Source of the DNA: Tetradesmus obliquus
Taxonomy: Eukaryota; Chlorophyta; Chlorophyceae; Sphaeropleales; Scenedesmaceae
Reading direction: 5' to 3'
DNA: 64,000 nt
NCBI GenBank assembly: GCA_030272155.1
Contig: CP126206.1
Span: 3,585,001-3,649,000, forward strand
Position 1 is the first letter of the stretch. Each line of letters opens with the position of its first letter. This document shows, piece by piece, positions 22,011 to 34,433 of this stretch. The position numbers were made by a program, and so were the translations under genes. The notes below the pieces were generated by a model that was not told where the DNA came from, searched no databases, and saw only the letters and a list, made by a program, of their open reading frames with translations.

Positions 22011-23103
22011 ATTTGAGTTTCCGCAGCATGCCGCCGTGCCAACCGTGCATAAAAACCGTGCATAAAAATCCCATGGTGCCATGCACCCACTAATCAACTA
22101 CCAGACAGATCACCCCCCTATTGCTGTCACGTCTCAGCCACATGCTGTCGGTTGCCAGGCCTCTGGATCCTTGCTCTCAGAGTACCTCTACAGGCACAAA
22201 CAAAACCAGCGTCTCAACTGCTGCGGTGTGGTGGTCAAGTGCCAGCTCACTGTATGCTGTGCAGGCAGACACACAGATGCCAGTTAGTGCCCCTGCATGC
22301 CTGCCTTGCAGCCTGTCATCGCACCAGACCGATACTCGCTTCCCCTGACTGCTGTCACATCTCAAGTGATCGATCAGGCAACTGCTGTTGGTTGCCAGTC
22401 CCCTTACCCCCGCCCCCCATGACTGCTTTTTAAGCTGTCGGGTCTCAGCTCACTGCCTGCCCTCACAGCACCTCTCCAGGCGCAAAGGCAGCTGAAACAG
22501 CCAGCTTCATTAGCGCTGTCGGGTCTCAGCTCACTGCCTGCCCTCACACCACCTCTCCTGGCATGGTGGGGGCATCCGCAAAGGCCACCCTCTCGCCTGC
22601 ATCAGCCCTCAAGCCTGCAGCCTGGCGAGGCTGCTGCTGCTGCTGCTGCTTCTGGCCAGCTGCAACTGCCATAATCACGGCAGCAGGCGAAGCAGGTGAA
22701 GCAGGTGCATCTGCCGGCGCAACCTTTGTGCCTGTTGACCAGCCTGCAGCAGCACAAGACCAGCAACCAGACAGCATGCACATGTTGCTATCAAAAAAAG
22801 GGAGTCGTGCGTCATGTCACAGAGCAGAGCTTGCAGGTGGGTCTGTCGGCAACACCTTTGTGCCTGCTGACCAGCCTGCAGCTAAACAGAGCACCAAGCA
22901 AGCAGCAAGCACAGCTTCTTGACACCATTAGCAAGCCAGCTGCATGTCATAGAGCAAAGCCTGCAGAGTTCATGCCAGGGATGCTTGGTGAAACGGCAAA
23001 GGTGAGAGGTTTGGCGTGCAAGAGTTTGCATAGTGTTCCATTCTGTTCACTCTCCTTTTCTGGTCTCAGTCCATGTGTTCACCCTGTTGTGGCTCATACT
23101 GGC
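22011..23103. other. Region downstream of receptor B, no recognised gene
   Basis: Two copies of a ~75-bp segment (GTCGGGTCTCAGCTCACTGC) lie at about 22437 and 22517, and a duplicated GACCAGCCTGCAGC context lies at 22737 and 22868. It is probably 3' flank of the minus-strand receptor gene. Open frames here look like translated repeats. Confidence 0.4.
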
Positions 23104-26100
23104 TCATGCTGCCAGGACCCACATGTGACTGTCCTCTCTCACAAAGGCAGCAGGCAGCACGCAAACATCACACCACACGCACACCATTCCAACGCATCGC
23201 CTCAAAACCCGCGCACCTGGTGTCTTGCCAGGCGCTGCCACCGCAACTTCTGCAACGCACTCCTTGCCTTCACCACCAAGCGCCGCTCCCTCCACAGCCG
23301 GCTGCTGACCCGGCGATGCTGCTGCTGCTGCTGCTGCTGCATCAGGCGCTGTGCGGGAGCTGGATCGGTGCCTCATTCTGTAGCGCAACTGCTCCAGGAA
23401 AGTAAGCAGCAATGCTATGCCGAGTGTGATCAGCTGGATGTACCAAACACCAGCCACCTGCAACAGACAGAGAGAGACCAGGGCAGCACACCATTGTTGT
23501 GAGCATAGGCAAGCACACCAAAAACCAGGCAGAGCCGCTTTGCCGGCTGTTATCAGCTGAAAACACCAGACGCCAGCCTCCTGCAGAGGCGCAAGACAGA
23601 GAACAGTGCAACTTTCCTCCAGCCATGTGCAAGCACGCAAAACATCAAGATGGCAAGCAGCACTGCAGTGCCCGATCAGCTGGGTGAACTAGACGCCGCG
23701 TCGTGATTGCAAAGCTTGTTCTATGGTGCTCACTCTCGTTTTGTGGTCTCAGACCATATGTTCAACCTGTTATGGTTCAAAGCCACATGACACAACCAAT
23801 GAAATGCAAGGTCTGAGACGATGACAGAAAAAGAGATGGAGGTTGGAGTCACTTCACACAACTGTCGGAAGCCGATCTGCGGGTCCACTGAAAGGCCGTG
23901 CAGCTCCGCAGTGCGTCGTTTACGTCGCTGTCATTTATGTCTGCCCCACATGAATCCTTCGTGCTGAAAGCATCCTGCCGCCGCCTGGAGGGCTGTATGG
24001 GTCATCGAGGTATGAACACACAAACGCACAAAACCATGAAATAAAGAGAGAAGACAAGACAGCAACACACTCCACACACCTGTCGGAAGCCGATCTGCGG
24101 GTCCACCGAAGGGCCATGCAGCTCCCCAGTGCCATGCAGGGTGTTGCAGCCGCCGCTGTTCGTCGCGCTGGCTGCTTTGACGTGTTTGTTCTCCAGCACA
24201 TCCAGCACAGCAGAGTGCGTCTGCGGCAGCAGCAGCAGCAGAAGGGTTCAGCAGTGAGTGCGATATTGCAGCGACCGCGCTGATTTCTTAGATGTGCTGT
24301 TCTGTAGCGTGTCCAGTGTAGCAGAGTGTGTGTATGGCAGCAGCAGCAGAAGCAGCAGTAGCAGCAGGACTTCAGCAGTGAGTGTGTTATTGCAGCCGGC
24401 GCTGTTTAATGCGCTGGCTGCTTAGATGTGCTGTTCTCTAGCGTCCAGCGTAGCAGAGTGTGTGTATGGCAGCAGCAGCAGAAGCAGCGGTAGCAGCAGG
24501 ACTTCAGCAGTGAGTGTGTTATTACAGCCGCCGCTGTTCGTCGCGCTGGCTGCTTTGACGTGTTCGTTCTCCAGCAAGTCCAGCATAGCGGAATGCGTCT
24601 GCGGCAGCAGCAGCAGCAGAAGGGTTCAGCAGTGAGTGCGATAATGCAGCTGGCGCCATTTGCCACACTGGCTGCCTTCATGTAGTTGTTTTCCGGATTC
24701 ACCAGCACGGCAGATTGCGTCTGCGGCCAGGGATCCGTGCGGTTGTGCATATCTGGTTGCCAACATGTATGTTCACCAGCTCATGATGATGGATGGCTGC
24801 AGTTTCTGCAGGGTTGCATGCATCCACATGCAAACCCTCTGTCAACAACAGGACAGTAACGCTGCACCAATCACCTGCAGCCGGACGATGGATGCAGATA
24901 CGTTGCTTGCCAGGCCACTGGGTGCATTTGGTGGGAAGGCAATGGCCAGGTTGAACGTCTCAAACGGGTCCCCTGCAGACACGTCAACGTACACAATGTG
25001 TGTTGCAGCCTGTGCTCATTGACGGATCATTGTACAACACTGGGTGCATTTGGTGGGAAGGCAATGGCCAGGTTGAACGTCTCAAACGGGTCCCCTGCAG
25101 ACACGTCAACGTACACAATGTGTGTTGCAGCCTGTGCTCATTGACGGATCATTGTACAACACTGGGTGCGTTTGGTGGGAAGGCAATGGCCAGGTTGAAC
25201 GTGTCAAACGGGTTCCCTGCAGACACGTCAACGTACACAATGTGTGTTGCAGCCTGTGCTCATTGACAGCTCATCCTACAACACAGGGTGCATTTGGCGG
25301 GGAGGCAATGGCCAGGTTGAACGTCTCAAACGGGTCCCCGGCAGACAGGTCAACGTACACAATGTGTGTTGCAGCCTGTGCTCATTGACGGATCATTGTA
25401 CAACACTGGGTGCGTTCGGTGGGGAGGCAATGGCCAGGTTGAACGTCTCGATGGATACCCCGAAGGCATATGTACATGTAAATGACTTACAATGAGACAT
25501 TCATGCAGTACATGCATGGTTACGCATTCTCAATCAACGCTGGATCAGGGGATCCCTGCCCACAATCTCCTAATGCACTGCATGCACACTGGCGCAGGGA
25601 TTGTGCTACAGCACGTGCTCACTGAACGGGGAAACGTTTGGGCTATGCACGGCCGGCGTCAGCGGTATCAATTACAATCTATTGCGTGTATTTTAGCAAG
25701 AGGTAAACCCAGAAGAGGGAGCCACACCCATACCACTTTAGGTGATTCGTAACCATTTCAAGTCGGCGGCATGCGCACGGCAAACCTGTGCAGCGCAGCT
25801 GCATTCGATTGGCCCAAGGTAGTGAATGCATGTATATGGGTGTGTCTGCTGAAGCAGAAGTTACTGCAGCCTCTTGCCCTGCACTCACCAACAGGGAACA
25901 GGTCACACTGCTCCGCCTGTGCTGCAACGTACTGCACCACTGGGGAGTCCAGCACTAAGGCCTGGTAGTTGTGGCTGCGCAGCGCTGCCAGCATCTTAGC
26001 CATGTCATCATCGTTGTCCCAGGCCATCGGCGATGCATCAATCGAGTACTTCCTGCGAGCAGCAGCAGCAGCAGCACCAGGCGCGCTGTGTTAGGGCGGG

Positions 26101-28334
26101 GAAAACAGCGGCGCTTGTAATCTCCCAACGGCGAAGCTTGATTGAGCACTTCCTGTGGGCTGAAGCCAGCAGCAGCAGCACGTATGCTTTGTTGGGGCGG
26201 GTGAAACAGCAGCACTCTCAATCTCCCAGAGAACCGGCGCTGCATCAATTGAGGAGTTTGTGTGGGTTGGCAGCAGCAGCAGCAGCAGCAGCATGCATGC
26301 GCTACTTTCAGAAGACAGCACTCTGTGCTTCCTGTGCTTTCCAACGCATGCAGCTGCCCTGTTGCGCACTGCAGCTGCACGTGCAATGCGCACACGCATG
26401 CAACACTGTAGTACGCGTGCTGTTTGTGCATTTGCTGTGTATTTGTGTCTTTTTTGTTTTCAACCAATGGAATGTGTGGTGGCAGCCACAAGCTGCTGTG
26501 ATGCCTGCCTTGGCTCGACAAAACCCACACAACATCAAAATAACATCAGTATAACATCAGTGTAACATCAGTATAACATCAGCATAACATCAGTATAACA
26601 AGTCAGCAGCCCTCACCTCAGTAAGGGGACATATGGCTCCCAGCTAATCACCTACATGCAGCAGCAGCACACAAAGCTTGTCGTTTCAAGGGTGGACCCG
26701 TTACAACCCAGTGCTATAGCTGATACACCTTTGCAGAGGACACACTGTGTCGGTGCAGTGTGCAGCGATGATGCACTTGTCAACAAGCACAGCAAGCAGA
26801 GACAGAGGAACATCACTGGCACATAGTGAGCTGAGCAGCAAAGGCACACGCTGCACATGCATGGTGCCTGGTCACAAAAGGCTTTCCTGCAAGCTGGCCG
26901 GCGGGCTGATCAGCATTTCCTGCAAGGCCCACCTTTTTGCCAGGCAGGTCTGCCTTGCTGGTGATGTCATTTGCCAGCCGCTGCATTGTCAGCTTGTTAG
27001 CGGTTGTGGCTGTGAGGGCAAGTAGAATAACACATCATACCAGGTCATGCTCATGTTATGCAGTATAAATATATAAGTGCAAAGCCAGCACGCATGCTGC
27101 CAGCGCTAGTAGCGCAGATGCAGCAAGCATGCTGTAGCAGATGCACTGTTCTCAAGACCCGCATGTGGTGCATGCAGCTGCACACAATCCGCTTGCGCAG
27201 CTACAGTCATCGTTAGACATGTGAGTGAGCATTATGTTGTGTTGTGCTGTTGCAAACTGTGCTCCCTGCAACTCTTTGCAGTGTCTGTGCCCCCACCTGT
27301 GAACAGATGCACCTGCAGACAAGCACCACACATAAGGCGGCTTAGTGAAAGTGAAGCACAGCACGGGTCGCACAACCAGCAGCAGCACCTGCTGCTGTAG
27401 CTGCTGCGGTGTCTGGACAGTCCAATCGCTATCGCATTGCCAGAGAAGTGGAAAGGAAAAGCTAGCATTGCATTGCTGCTGGTGCATTGTCGGCAACGTC
27501 CTGCATGCAGCATGCAACAGTACATGATGCATCCAACACATACTCTGCAGCCTTTGCAGCAGCCATGCAAGCTCAGACAAAAACTCCGGGCTTGTGCCTG
27601 AGGGAGGTTTCAATCCTCAAAGTATTGCATTGTATTGTAACTCACTATAATCAGTGCCAGGAATGCATAGCCCAGCACCAGCACCTTGCTGGCCCACGTC
27701 TTGGGGTCACCCACATGCGTGGGCACTTGCACCTGCACACAATACCAACATTAGCAGCATGTATGTAGCGCATGTATGTAGCATGTTGCAGCCACAGCTC
27801 AGCGAAATTTGCAGCAGCAGCGCTGCTCCTACACTGAGTTGCCTAGCACGTTTGGCGCTAGCTAGCTAGCTAACGACTAGCAGTCTAGTGCTGCGCCGCT
27901 TGTACCTGTCGCCCGTTACAGGGCTAGGTCGCTGGTGCAGTGCCGTCTGGCCATCCTGCCCACATGACGCATTGATGCAGTGACATTCTAGTAGCCGTAA
28001 GAGCCAATCCTGCTGCCGCTGCTGCTGCTGCTGCTGCTGAACAGCTGCTGTGTGCAGGGTAGCTTCAGTGCCAACTGCCGCAGCTATCCTCGTCGAGGTG
28101 TGACGGATTGGGTGGGCCAGATACCGCCAACGCAACAAAGACCCTCGCAGTTTCGGCTGCGCAATTGTCTCACCATCTTGCCAATGCGATACCAGCTCCA
28201 GCTCCGAGCTAGCAGTCTAGTGATGTGCCACTGGTGATGTCAGCGCACTAATGGCTAGCTGGTGCAGTGCCGTCTGGCCATCCTGCTCACGTGCCGTAGT
28301 GCCGCAGTGACATTCTAGTAGTCGTAAGAGACAC

Positions 28335-28377
<43 letters not shown>

Positions 28378-29648
28378 GCTGTACAATCATCTCACCATCT
28401 TGCCCATGCTGTACCAGCTCCAGCCGCGCAGCCCCTTGCGGTTTGCGCGGTTGCCGTACGTGAACGTCTCTGCTGCCGTCACCAGGAATGATACAATAAT
28501 GGACGTGGCCCCCAGCACCACCCACACGCTCCAGTGGAAGGCCTCTGCGAAGGCCCAGGTGCCGCCCTGCTCCACTGCTGAGGCGATGAGCACGTGGAAG
28601 CCGCTCTTGTAGATGGGCCAGCTGAACTTGAGACCCAGCAGGATGTTTGTGAGTGAAACCTCGACTCCTGCAAGCATGCAATCCAGCAGCAGCATCCAAC
28701 ATTTCGACTGCAGCAAGCTGCTTGATACATCAAGAGCTGCTGCAATCCAGCTGAAGCAGCAAAAAAGCTACCCGCGCCTGTGCTGCAAGTCCTGCAAGTG
28801 ATGCTGCCGCCACTTTGGCTGCAGCAAGGTTTTTGATACTACCAAGCAGCTGCTGCAATGCGGCTTTAGAATCACACATACTACTATTGCCAGTGTCTGT
28901 GCTTCCTGCCAGTCCTGCAAGTGGCGCTGCCGCGTCTGTCACCCACCTGCCGCTGCGAAGCTGCATACCCCGTCGGGATCAACCAGGTCATCAATCATGG
29001 CTGTCCAGTCAACGCAGCTGAAGCTCCAGTCACTGTCTGCCCAGCCCAAGTCACGTGCTATTTCCCGCCAGAGTGCAACCTGGAAGCCAGTGTAGTCAGC
29101 CGGGTCGTCGATGCCATCACACATGACCTGCAGGCCGCAGCAGCACATGCCGAGGGATGGATGCAGGGTGCTGGCCAGCAGTTTGTAGTGTGTATAGCTG
29201 GTGTTGGTGTGACAAGAGTGCGGATGTCACGCATTTATGTAGCTGAGTGCGGGAGTGAGGCTGAAGCACAGGGCTGCAAGCATGTGGCACCTCTGGGCAC
29301 ACATGTGCGTCTGCGCCTCTCCTGCATGCTGCACATCTGCCTCTGCCAGCAAGAAGCCAGCTAGCGGCAAGCTCTTTGCGAAGGATGTGATAAAGTGCAT
29401 TCATTGAGCTGAAGCCAACAAGCACACTATCAGCGAAGCCTGGCACGCACTATTGGCGCCCAATGTGAAGTGCAGACATTGTACGGCGGTGAGAACCTGC
29501 TGCTGTTGCCTGCAGCTTTCAACGCCCTGAGAGTCGACTTGATCGCATCCCTGTCCTGTGGTCCAGCAGCCAGCGGCCCCACAACATGTGCAAAGGACGC
29601 ACATGCCAGGCTGCTGCAAAGCAACAGCAGCAAGGCCCTGCCACCCAT
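23104..29648 (-). CDS. Ionotropic glutamate receptor-like channel, paralogue B
   Basis: Eleven exons on the minus strand: 29648-29451, 29127-28947, 28667-28396, 27732-27646, 27312-27297 (16 nt), 27009-26933, 26651-26617, 26052-25889, 24972-24875, 24220-24080 and 23457-23104. They close in frame to 540 residues. A signal peptide (MGGRALLLLLCSSLACASFA) is followed by ligand-binding lobe S1 (PPYNVCTSHWAPI; ALWREIARDLGWADSDWSFS), M1 (about 172-192), a pore loop (LRGWSWYSMGKMVQVP), M3 (VLVLGYAFLALIIVHLFTA), lobe S2 (ALVLDSPVVQYVAAQAEQCD) and M4 (VWYIQLITLGIALLLTFLEQ). There is no large amino-terminal domain, so this is the short receptor type. It probably forms a tetrameric ligand-gated cation channel in the plasma membrane. 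A start ten codons upstream (29678) is also possible. The C-terminal tail after M4 is poorly constrained. Confidence 0.85.
23458..23940 (-). repeat. Partial copies of receptor B exons 10 and 11
   Basis: About 23500-23600 carries a diverged copy of the M4 exon start (minus strand, translated as GVWCFQLITAGKAALPGFW). About 23855-23935 carries a copy of the exon 10 end (GACCCGCAGATCGGCTTCCG on the minus strand) without a clean donor. Confidence 0.7.
24221..24740 (-). repeat. Decoy array: acceptor-side copies of receptor B exon 10
   Basis: Four copies (starting near 24724, 24602, 24460 and 24335 on the minus strand) precede the real exon at 24220. Each begins with CAG then ACGCA(A/C)TCTGC and encodes versions of KAASxTN. 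CTG runs precede most acceptors. The outermost copy is the most diverged. Confidence 0.8.
24961..25460 (-). repeat. 122-bp decoy array at receptor B exon 9
   Basis: Five units with an exact 122-bp period (CAAACGGGT at 24961, 25083, 25205 and 25327; the fifth is truncated near 25441). Each holds an acceptor and the exon start encoding GDPFETFNLAIAFPPNAP. Only the unit at 24972 runs on to an in-frame donor. The spacer CACAATGTGTGTTGCAGCCT is shared with the single extra unit in receptor A at 34716-34836. Confidence 0.9.
26053..26300 (-). repeat. Decoy copies of receptor B exon 8 start
   Basis: Two diverged acceptor-side copies of exon 8 (AGGAAGTGCTCAATCAAGC near 26150 and a weaker one near 26240, minus strand) lie upstream, about 100 bp apart, with CAG/CTG runs between them. 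Confidence 0.6.
26524..26603. repeat. Short AT-rich tandem repeat in receptor B intron 7
   Basis: Six or more copies of a 12-13 bp unit (AACATCAGTATAACATCAGT) just downstream of exon 7's donor on the minus strand. It is an AT-rich minisatellite, unlike the CAG-rich repeats elsewhere. Confidence 0.8.
27870..28395 (-). repeat. Donor-side duplication of receptor B exon 3
   Basis: Two long units (about 27875-28205 and 28206-28400) share GTGCAGTGCCGTCTGGCCAT, ACATTCTAGTAG and a CTG/CAG run. The lower-coordinate unit includes a copy of the exon 3 end and donor (near 28150-28200), diverged from the real one at 28396. Confidence 0.75.
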
Positions 29649-32341
29649 AGCTCCAGTTCTGTGTCTGTTACCGCTCACATAAGCTTGAAGTTTTAAATTT
29701 ATGGAGACGGTTCTAATGAGTTATTTGGCTACGAGCTGCAGATTAATGCCAGGTACGCTGAGTGTCGCTCATTACATTTGCAGGTGTATGGAGGGCAAGT
29801 CACTCGGACGCGACATACAGAAGTGTTTTTGAATTAAGTTTCAAGTACAACCACGTGAACAGTGGTTTCTCACCACGCCCGAAGCACGTGGGGGGCGTGA
29901 CCTTGCAGTCAACCTATGAATGACAGCTCCTGCAAGACTCGGGCATGGTGATTCACGCCTCCTCTCAAGCAGTGCAACCTTTTTTTGATGTGTAGCTTAA
30001 CCACTTTCTTTATACCTTGTCATCGTACTTCAAGTATAAAAGTGATGCTCGGCACCTGCTGGCAGGTGCGGCAGGCCTGGGCAGCTGCAGTTGCACCTAC
30101 ACTAGCTTCTGCACCATGAAAGCTGACCTGCCTTGAAGCGCATAACCCGAGAAGGCAGCATTTGGCATTGGGCAAGGATTAGCATGAGTAAGATTAGATT
30201 ACAAGCACAGCGCCAGTAACATGTTTACTCAACACCCCACCAGCGCTGCTGCGGCCTGCTCCGGGAGTGATGGGCTGCTGGCGAACTTGGGCGCTTGTCA
30301 TGGCTTTGTTAAGATGCGGTGCATCTGCGACACATGCGTGACAAGCCATATTACCATGCCCACATGCATGTCAGGGCTCTGCCCAGACTGCAATACGAAT
30401 TACAAGTACAAGAACGCAACCCGAGGCTGGCATCAACTGCAACCAACGACCTTCTGTCCCATTGGCCGCTGCACATGGGGCGGGTAGACATACAGAGTCA
30501 CTGTCATGTGTACACGGCATCAACTCAAACCATAGGCAAGAGGTGCCAATGCAATTGCCCTAAGACCCCACACAGCATGCATGTATACAGTATCTGGCAG
30601 TACCTAACAGTGCATGTATCATAAAGTTAACGCAGCATTTTTGTTGAGGGCTGGCACCTCAGCAGAGAGTCAGCATTGTTTGGCTCTGTGCAGAGCAGGC
30701 TCCTTACATTTCGCAAGTTGCAAACTGGTGGTGAAAGTTACACACGGGTAACCTCGCCCGTTGGGGAGCCAATGTCAGGCTCATTGGGCAACGAAAAGGC
30801 AAAACCTGGTCAACCTCACGCCTGCTGAGCCTCCCACTGCTGCATGCCATGCGCCCAGGCCTGCTTGACGCGTCTGTATTCATAAAAACACATGCCAAAT
30901 GACATTTGTAAACCCCCACCAACCACAGCAAAGACAGCTTGCACTACACGCCGTGGGATTAGCCTGTGCAGGCGACATGCTGCCGCACCTGCATGAGCGT
31001 GAAACGGCAACAGCTGCATTCTGCTGCAGACATGCGACCAGCCCACAAAAAGAACTGCCAACCACTAATTATTACTAGTGTATATAGTATGCATAAGGAC
31101 GGCCGTCAGCTGGCCAACAACACAAGCAAGGTCAAGGGAAAACCACGAATGGGATCATCTGCTGTGCTACAGCAGTGCAGTGAGCGCTGATGTTCAACCA
31201 AAGGATTGTTGTACAGGCTCAGCCAACATGCTGTGATCCTGCAAGGAGTGCTGGAGAGGAGTGAAAACAGTAACGTGCCCAGCTTCCAGCGCTGAGGACC
31301 ATGATGCAATGCCCAGCTGGTGTAACCACAGCGGACAGTCCCTGTAGCTGCAGCAGTGCAGTGGTCAACAACATTCAATTTTCACGGCGCCCTCTATATG
31401 CTCATGCAGATTGATTCCCCGTGACCCGAGAATTGCAGCACATACATGTCAATGACAGCGACGCAACGTGTGTGCGTATGTGCCAAAGTCCGGTCTAAGC
31501 AGACAGATGAGTCACAGCTGGTCAGCTGCCTTTGTGAGTCCCGAACATCCCTCAGCAAGTGGCGGAGCCGTATCGGATACGGCGTATCCATAGCAGCAGG
31601 CCCACATGAGAGGGCTTGTCGGCAACCTTCCAGCATTCACAGCACTGTCTGCACTGGCACACAACGGGCAGCATGCCAGGAAGATCCTCGGCAGCACTCT
31701 CACGCACCCCATTTGTCAACACACACCCAGCTCCAATCCAGTGCCAAGGTTCTCACTATGCCAGCAGATCCATGGACACCCTGGCACAACCAGCCTCGAG
31801 CAATGACAATGGATCTGACAACGGATCTGATGAGACACTTAATGGTCAGCTGCAGTAACTCCAAATAATCCCTGATAGCAAACACACTCTTCCAGAACTC
31901 TGTGTCCTCTGAAGGGCGCGAGCACAACCAAAGACAATGGCCGCATGCAGCCAACGCGTGGCGACAGGATCGGAAAGACTGTGTAAACTCAATCATCCTA
32001 GTGTTTGCAATTGATGGCCCTCCCAGGCACCACCAAACCAGTGCACTCCAGAGACAGGGTGTAAGGATGCTCCAAAGCCCAAATGGAGTCCGTCCATAGC
32101 AGCAATCGCAGTTTTGAGATGTTGTGCCACAGATGCTTGAGCATACCAGTAGAGTATCTCGACTCTGAAGGCACTTGCTGAAGGATACAGCGGTGCACAA
32201 TGCACTAGCCTACACTCCACACATCCACAGTAATCAAAGCATCACATACACCCCGGCACTGAGTTGTGTTCTGCAGCCATGAGAAGTGTGCCTACCAGGA
32301 AAGCCACCCACAGCCTGCAGCAGGGCATACCCGTTGAGCTG
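29649..32341. other. Spacer between the two receptor genes
   Basis: It should hold the promoter of receptor B (right of 29648) and the 3' flank of receptor A. No other gene is firmly supported; one small Cys-rich frame is listed separately. A segment at about 30737-30805 (GTTACACACGGGTAACCT, then AGGCTCATTGGGCAA) resembles sequences at about 54105-54165 and 52890-52910. Confidence 0.4.
30221..30487 (+). CDS. Possible small Cys-rich protein, unrecognised
   Basis: An 88-codon frame from ATG to TAG encodes a protein with eight or more Cys in its second half (MRCICDTCVTSH, SGLCPDCNTNYKY), spaced like zinc ligands. A TATAAAAG lies at 30035-30042, about 185 bp upstream on the same strand, but a short upstream ATG frame intervenes at about 30117. 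It overlaps no recognised gene. It is not a family I know and could be chance. Confidence 0.22.
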   Translation: MFTQHPTSAAAACSGSDGLLANLGACHGFVKMRCICDTCVTSHITMPTCMSGLCPDCNTNYKYKNATRGWHQLQPTTFCPIGRCTWGG

Positions 32342-34394
32342 TCACAGCATTAGCACGCTGTCTGCATCTTCTTCCTCCTCCTGAAGTGCACGCTGCTGCA
32401 TGCCATGTGGCTGTATGCCATGTGGCTGCATGCCACGCTGCTGAGCTGCAACAGGCTCTACATCTTCCAGTGCCACCTGCCGTGCAGTCAGCACCGCTGC
32501 ACCATCACCACAGGATGGGCCAAACAGCTGCGCCGCAAGCCAAGGCACCTGCTGCTGCTGCTGCCCGCGCTGCTGCTGATGCATGCTGCTGGTTCTAGGA
32601 CTGACCGCAGCAGGCGGCGCGCCGCCAAATGCCACGTGCTTGCCAGCTACCGCAACTTGAGCATCTGCATCCGTCCTGTATGCAGCAATACCTCCAGCAC
32701 TGCCTGCCGCGGCTTCTTCTATGTTTGCAAGCCCTCCAAACCTATCGCCCGCTGCAGCTTTCTTCTGAAGTGCTGCTGGGAGCTCCATGGCCAGCATGCC
32801 TGATGCAGGCTCGTCCTCGTGCCCACTATGAGGGTCCAGGGCAGCAGCAGCAGCACCTTGCTGACCGGCAGGCGAGACACCGTTGAACCGCCGGAACAGC
32901 CGGTACTGCAGCTGGCTGAACCCTACCAGGATGAGAGAGGTGGCTAGGGTGATGCCCATGATGATCCACAGGCCCATGACCTGCAGGCAGCAGTATGCAC
33001 AGGGCAGCAGAATGTTAGTCATGCGTGGTATGTGTGAAGACACTGCCAGTCACAGACGTGGCTAGGGTGATGCCCATGCTGATTTACAGGCCCATGACCT
33101 GCAGACAGCAGCATACATTGGGCAGCAAAAATTTGATTGTGAACATATATTTTGCCTAAGCCAGTGAAAGTGTACGTCTAGGGTGATGTCCATGACAGAA
33201 CACAAGCCCATGGCCTGCATGCAGCAGTATGCACACGGAAAGGAACTGTTGGTGCGTGTACACGGTAGGCGACAAGGAGTCACATACCCCTTGTCAAACG
33301 CTAGAAACATCTGCACCCACCTGCTCCATGTGGATGTGTGAGCCGCTGCCGTGGCCCCCAGGCGCTGCGTCAACGGCATCACAAGCCTTTAGCAAATGCT
33401 TGCAAGTTGCTACATTCGCACCCAGCTGCCCCATATGGAGTTGCGTGTCCCTGCCAGCCCCCAGACGCTGCGTCACCGGCATCACAAGCCTGTAGCAAAT
33501 GCTTGCAAGTTGCGACATTCGCACCCAGCTGCCCCATATGGAGTTGCGTGTCCCTGCCAGCCCCCAGACGCTGCGTCAACGGCATCACAAGCCTCTAGCA
33601 AATGCTTGCAAGTTGCGACATTCGCACCCAGCTGCCCCATATGGAGTTGCGCGTTCCTGCCAGCCCCCAGACGCTGCGTCAACGGCATCACAAGCCTCTA
33701 GCAAATGCTTGCAAGTTGCGACATTCGCACCCAGCTGCCCCATATGGAGTTGTGTGTCCCTGCCAGCCCCCAGACGCTGCGTCAACGCCATCACAAGCCT
33801 CTAGCAAATGCTTGCAAGTTGCGACATTCGCACCCAGCTGCCCCATATGGAGTTGCGCGTTCCTGCCAGCCCCCAGACGCTGCGTCAACGGCATCACAAG
33901 CCTCTAGCAAATGCTTGCAAGTTGCGACATTCGCACCCAGCTGCCCCATAGGGAGTTGCGTGTTCCTGCCAGCCCCCAGACGCTGCGTCAATGGCATCAC
34001 AAGCTTCTAGCAAATGAGAGAGGATGAGCACCAAATCTCTCACGTTATATCCAGAGACGTCTTACTGCGGTGCGCAACGGCACCCCAAATGCTTGCAAGT
34101 TGCGACATTCGCACCCAGCTGCCCCATATGGAGTTGCGTGTCCCTGCCAGCCCCCAGACGCTGCTTCAACGGCATCACAAGCCTCTAGCAAATGCTTGCA
34201 AGTTGCGACATTCGCACCCACCTGGTCCATGTGGATCTGCGAGCCGCTGCCGTGGCCGCCAGACTCCGAGCCAAAGCCTGTGTTGGCGCAGGTCTGGTGG
34301 CCGCCTGAGCCGTCGGCGTGGCTGTGGCTGTCAGTGGCTGCTCCCTTCATGTACACATTCTCCAGCTCATCCAGCAGGCCCCTGTAGGTCTGCA

Positions 34395-34433
<39 letters not shown>

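Noticed and set aside
22563-23502. Plus-strand gene downstream of receptor B
   Set aside because: The frames overlap the receptor B terminal exon on the other strand, show no family similarity and contain local duplications.
33330-34221. CRISPR array or protein-coding repeat
   Set aside because: The 103-bp units are contiguous copies of an exon end plus intron, without variable spacers, and their open frames on both strands are by-products of the period.
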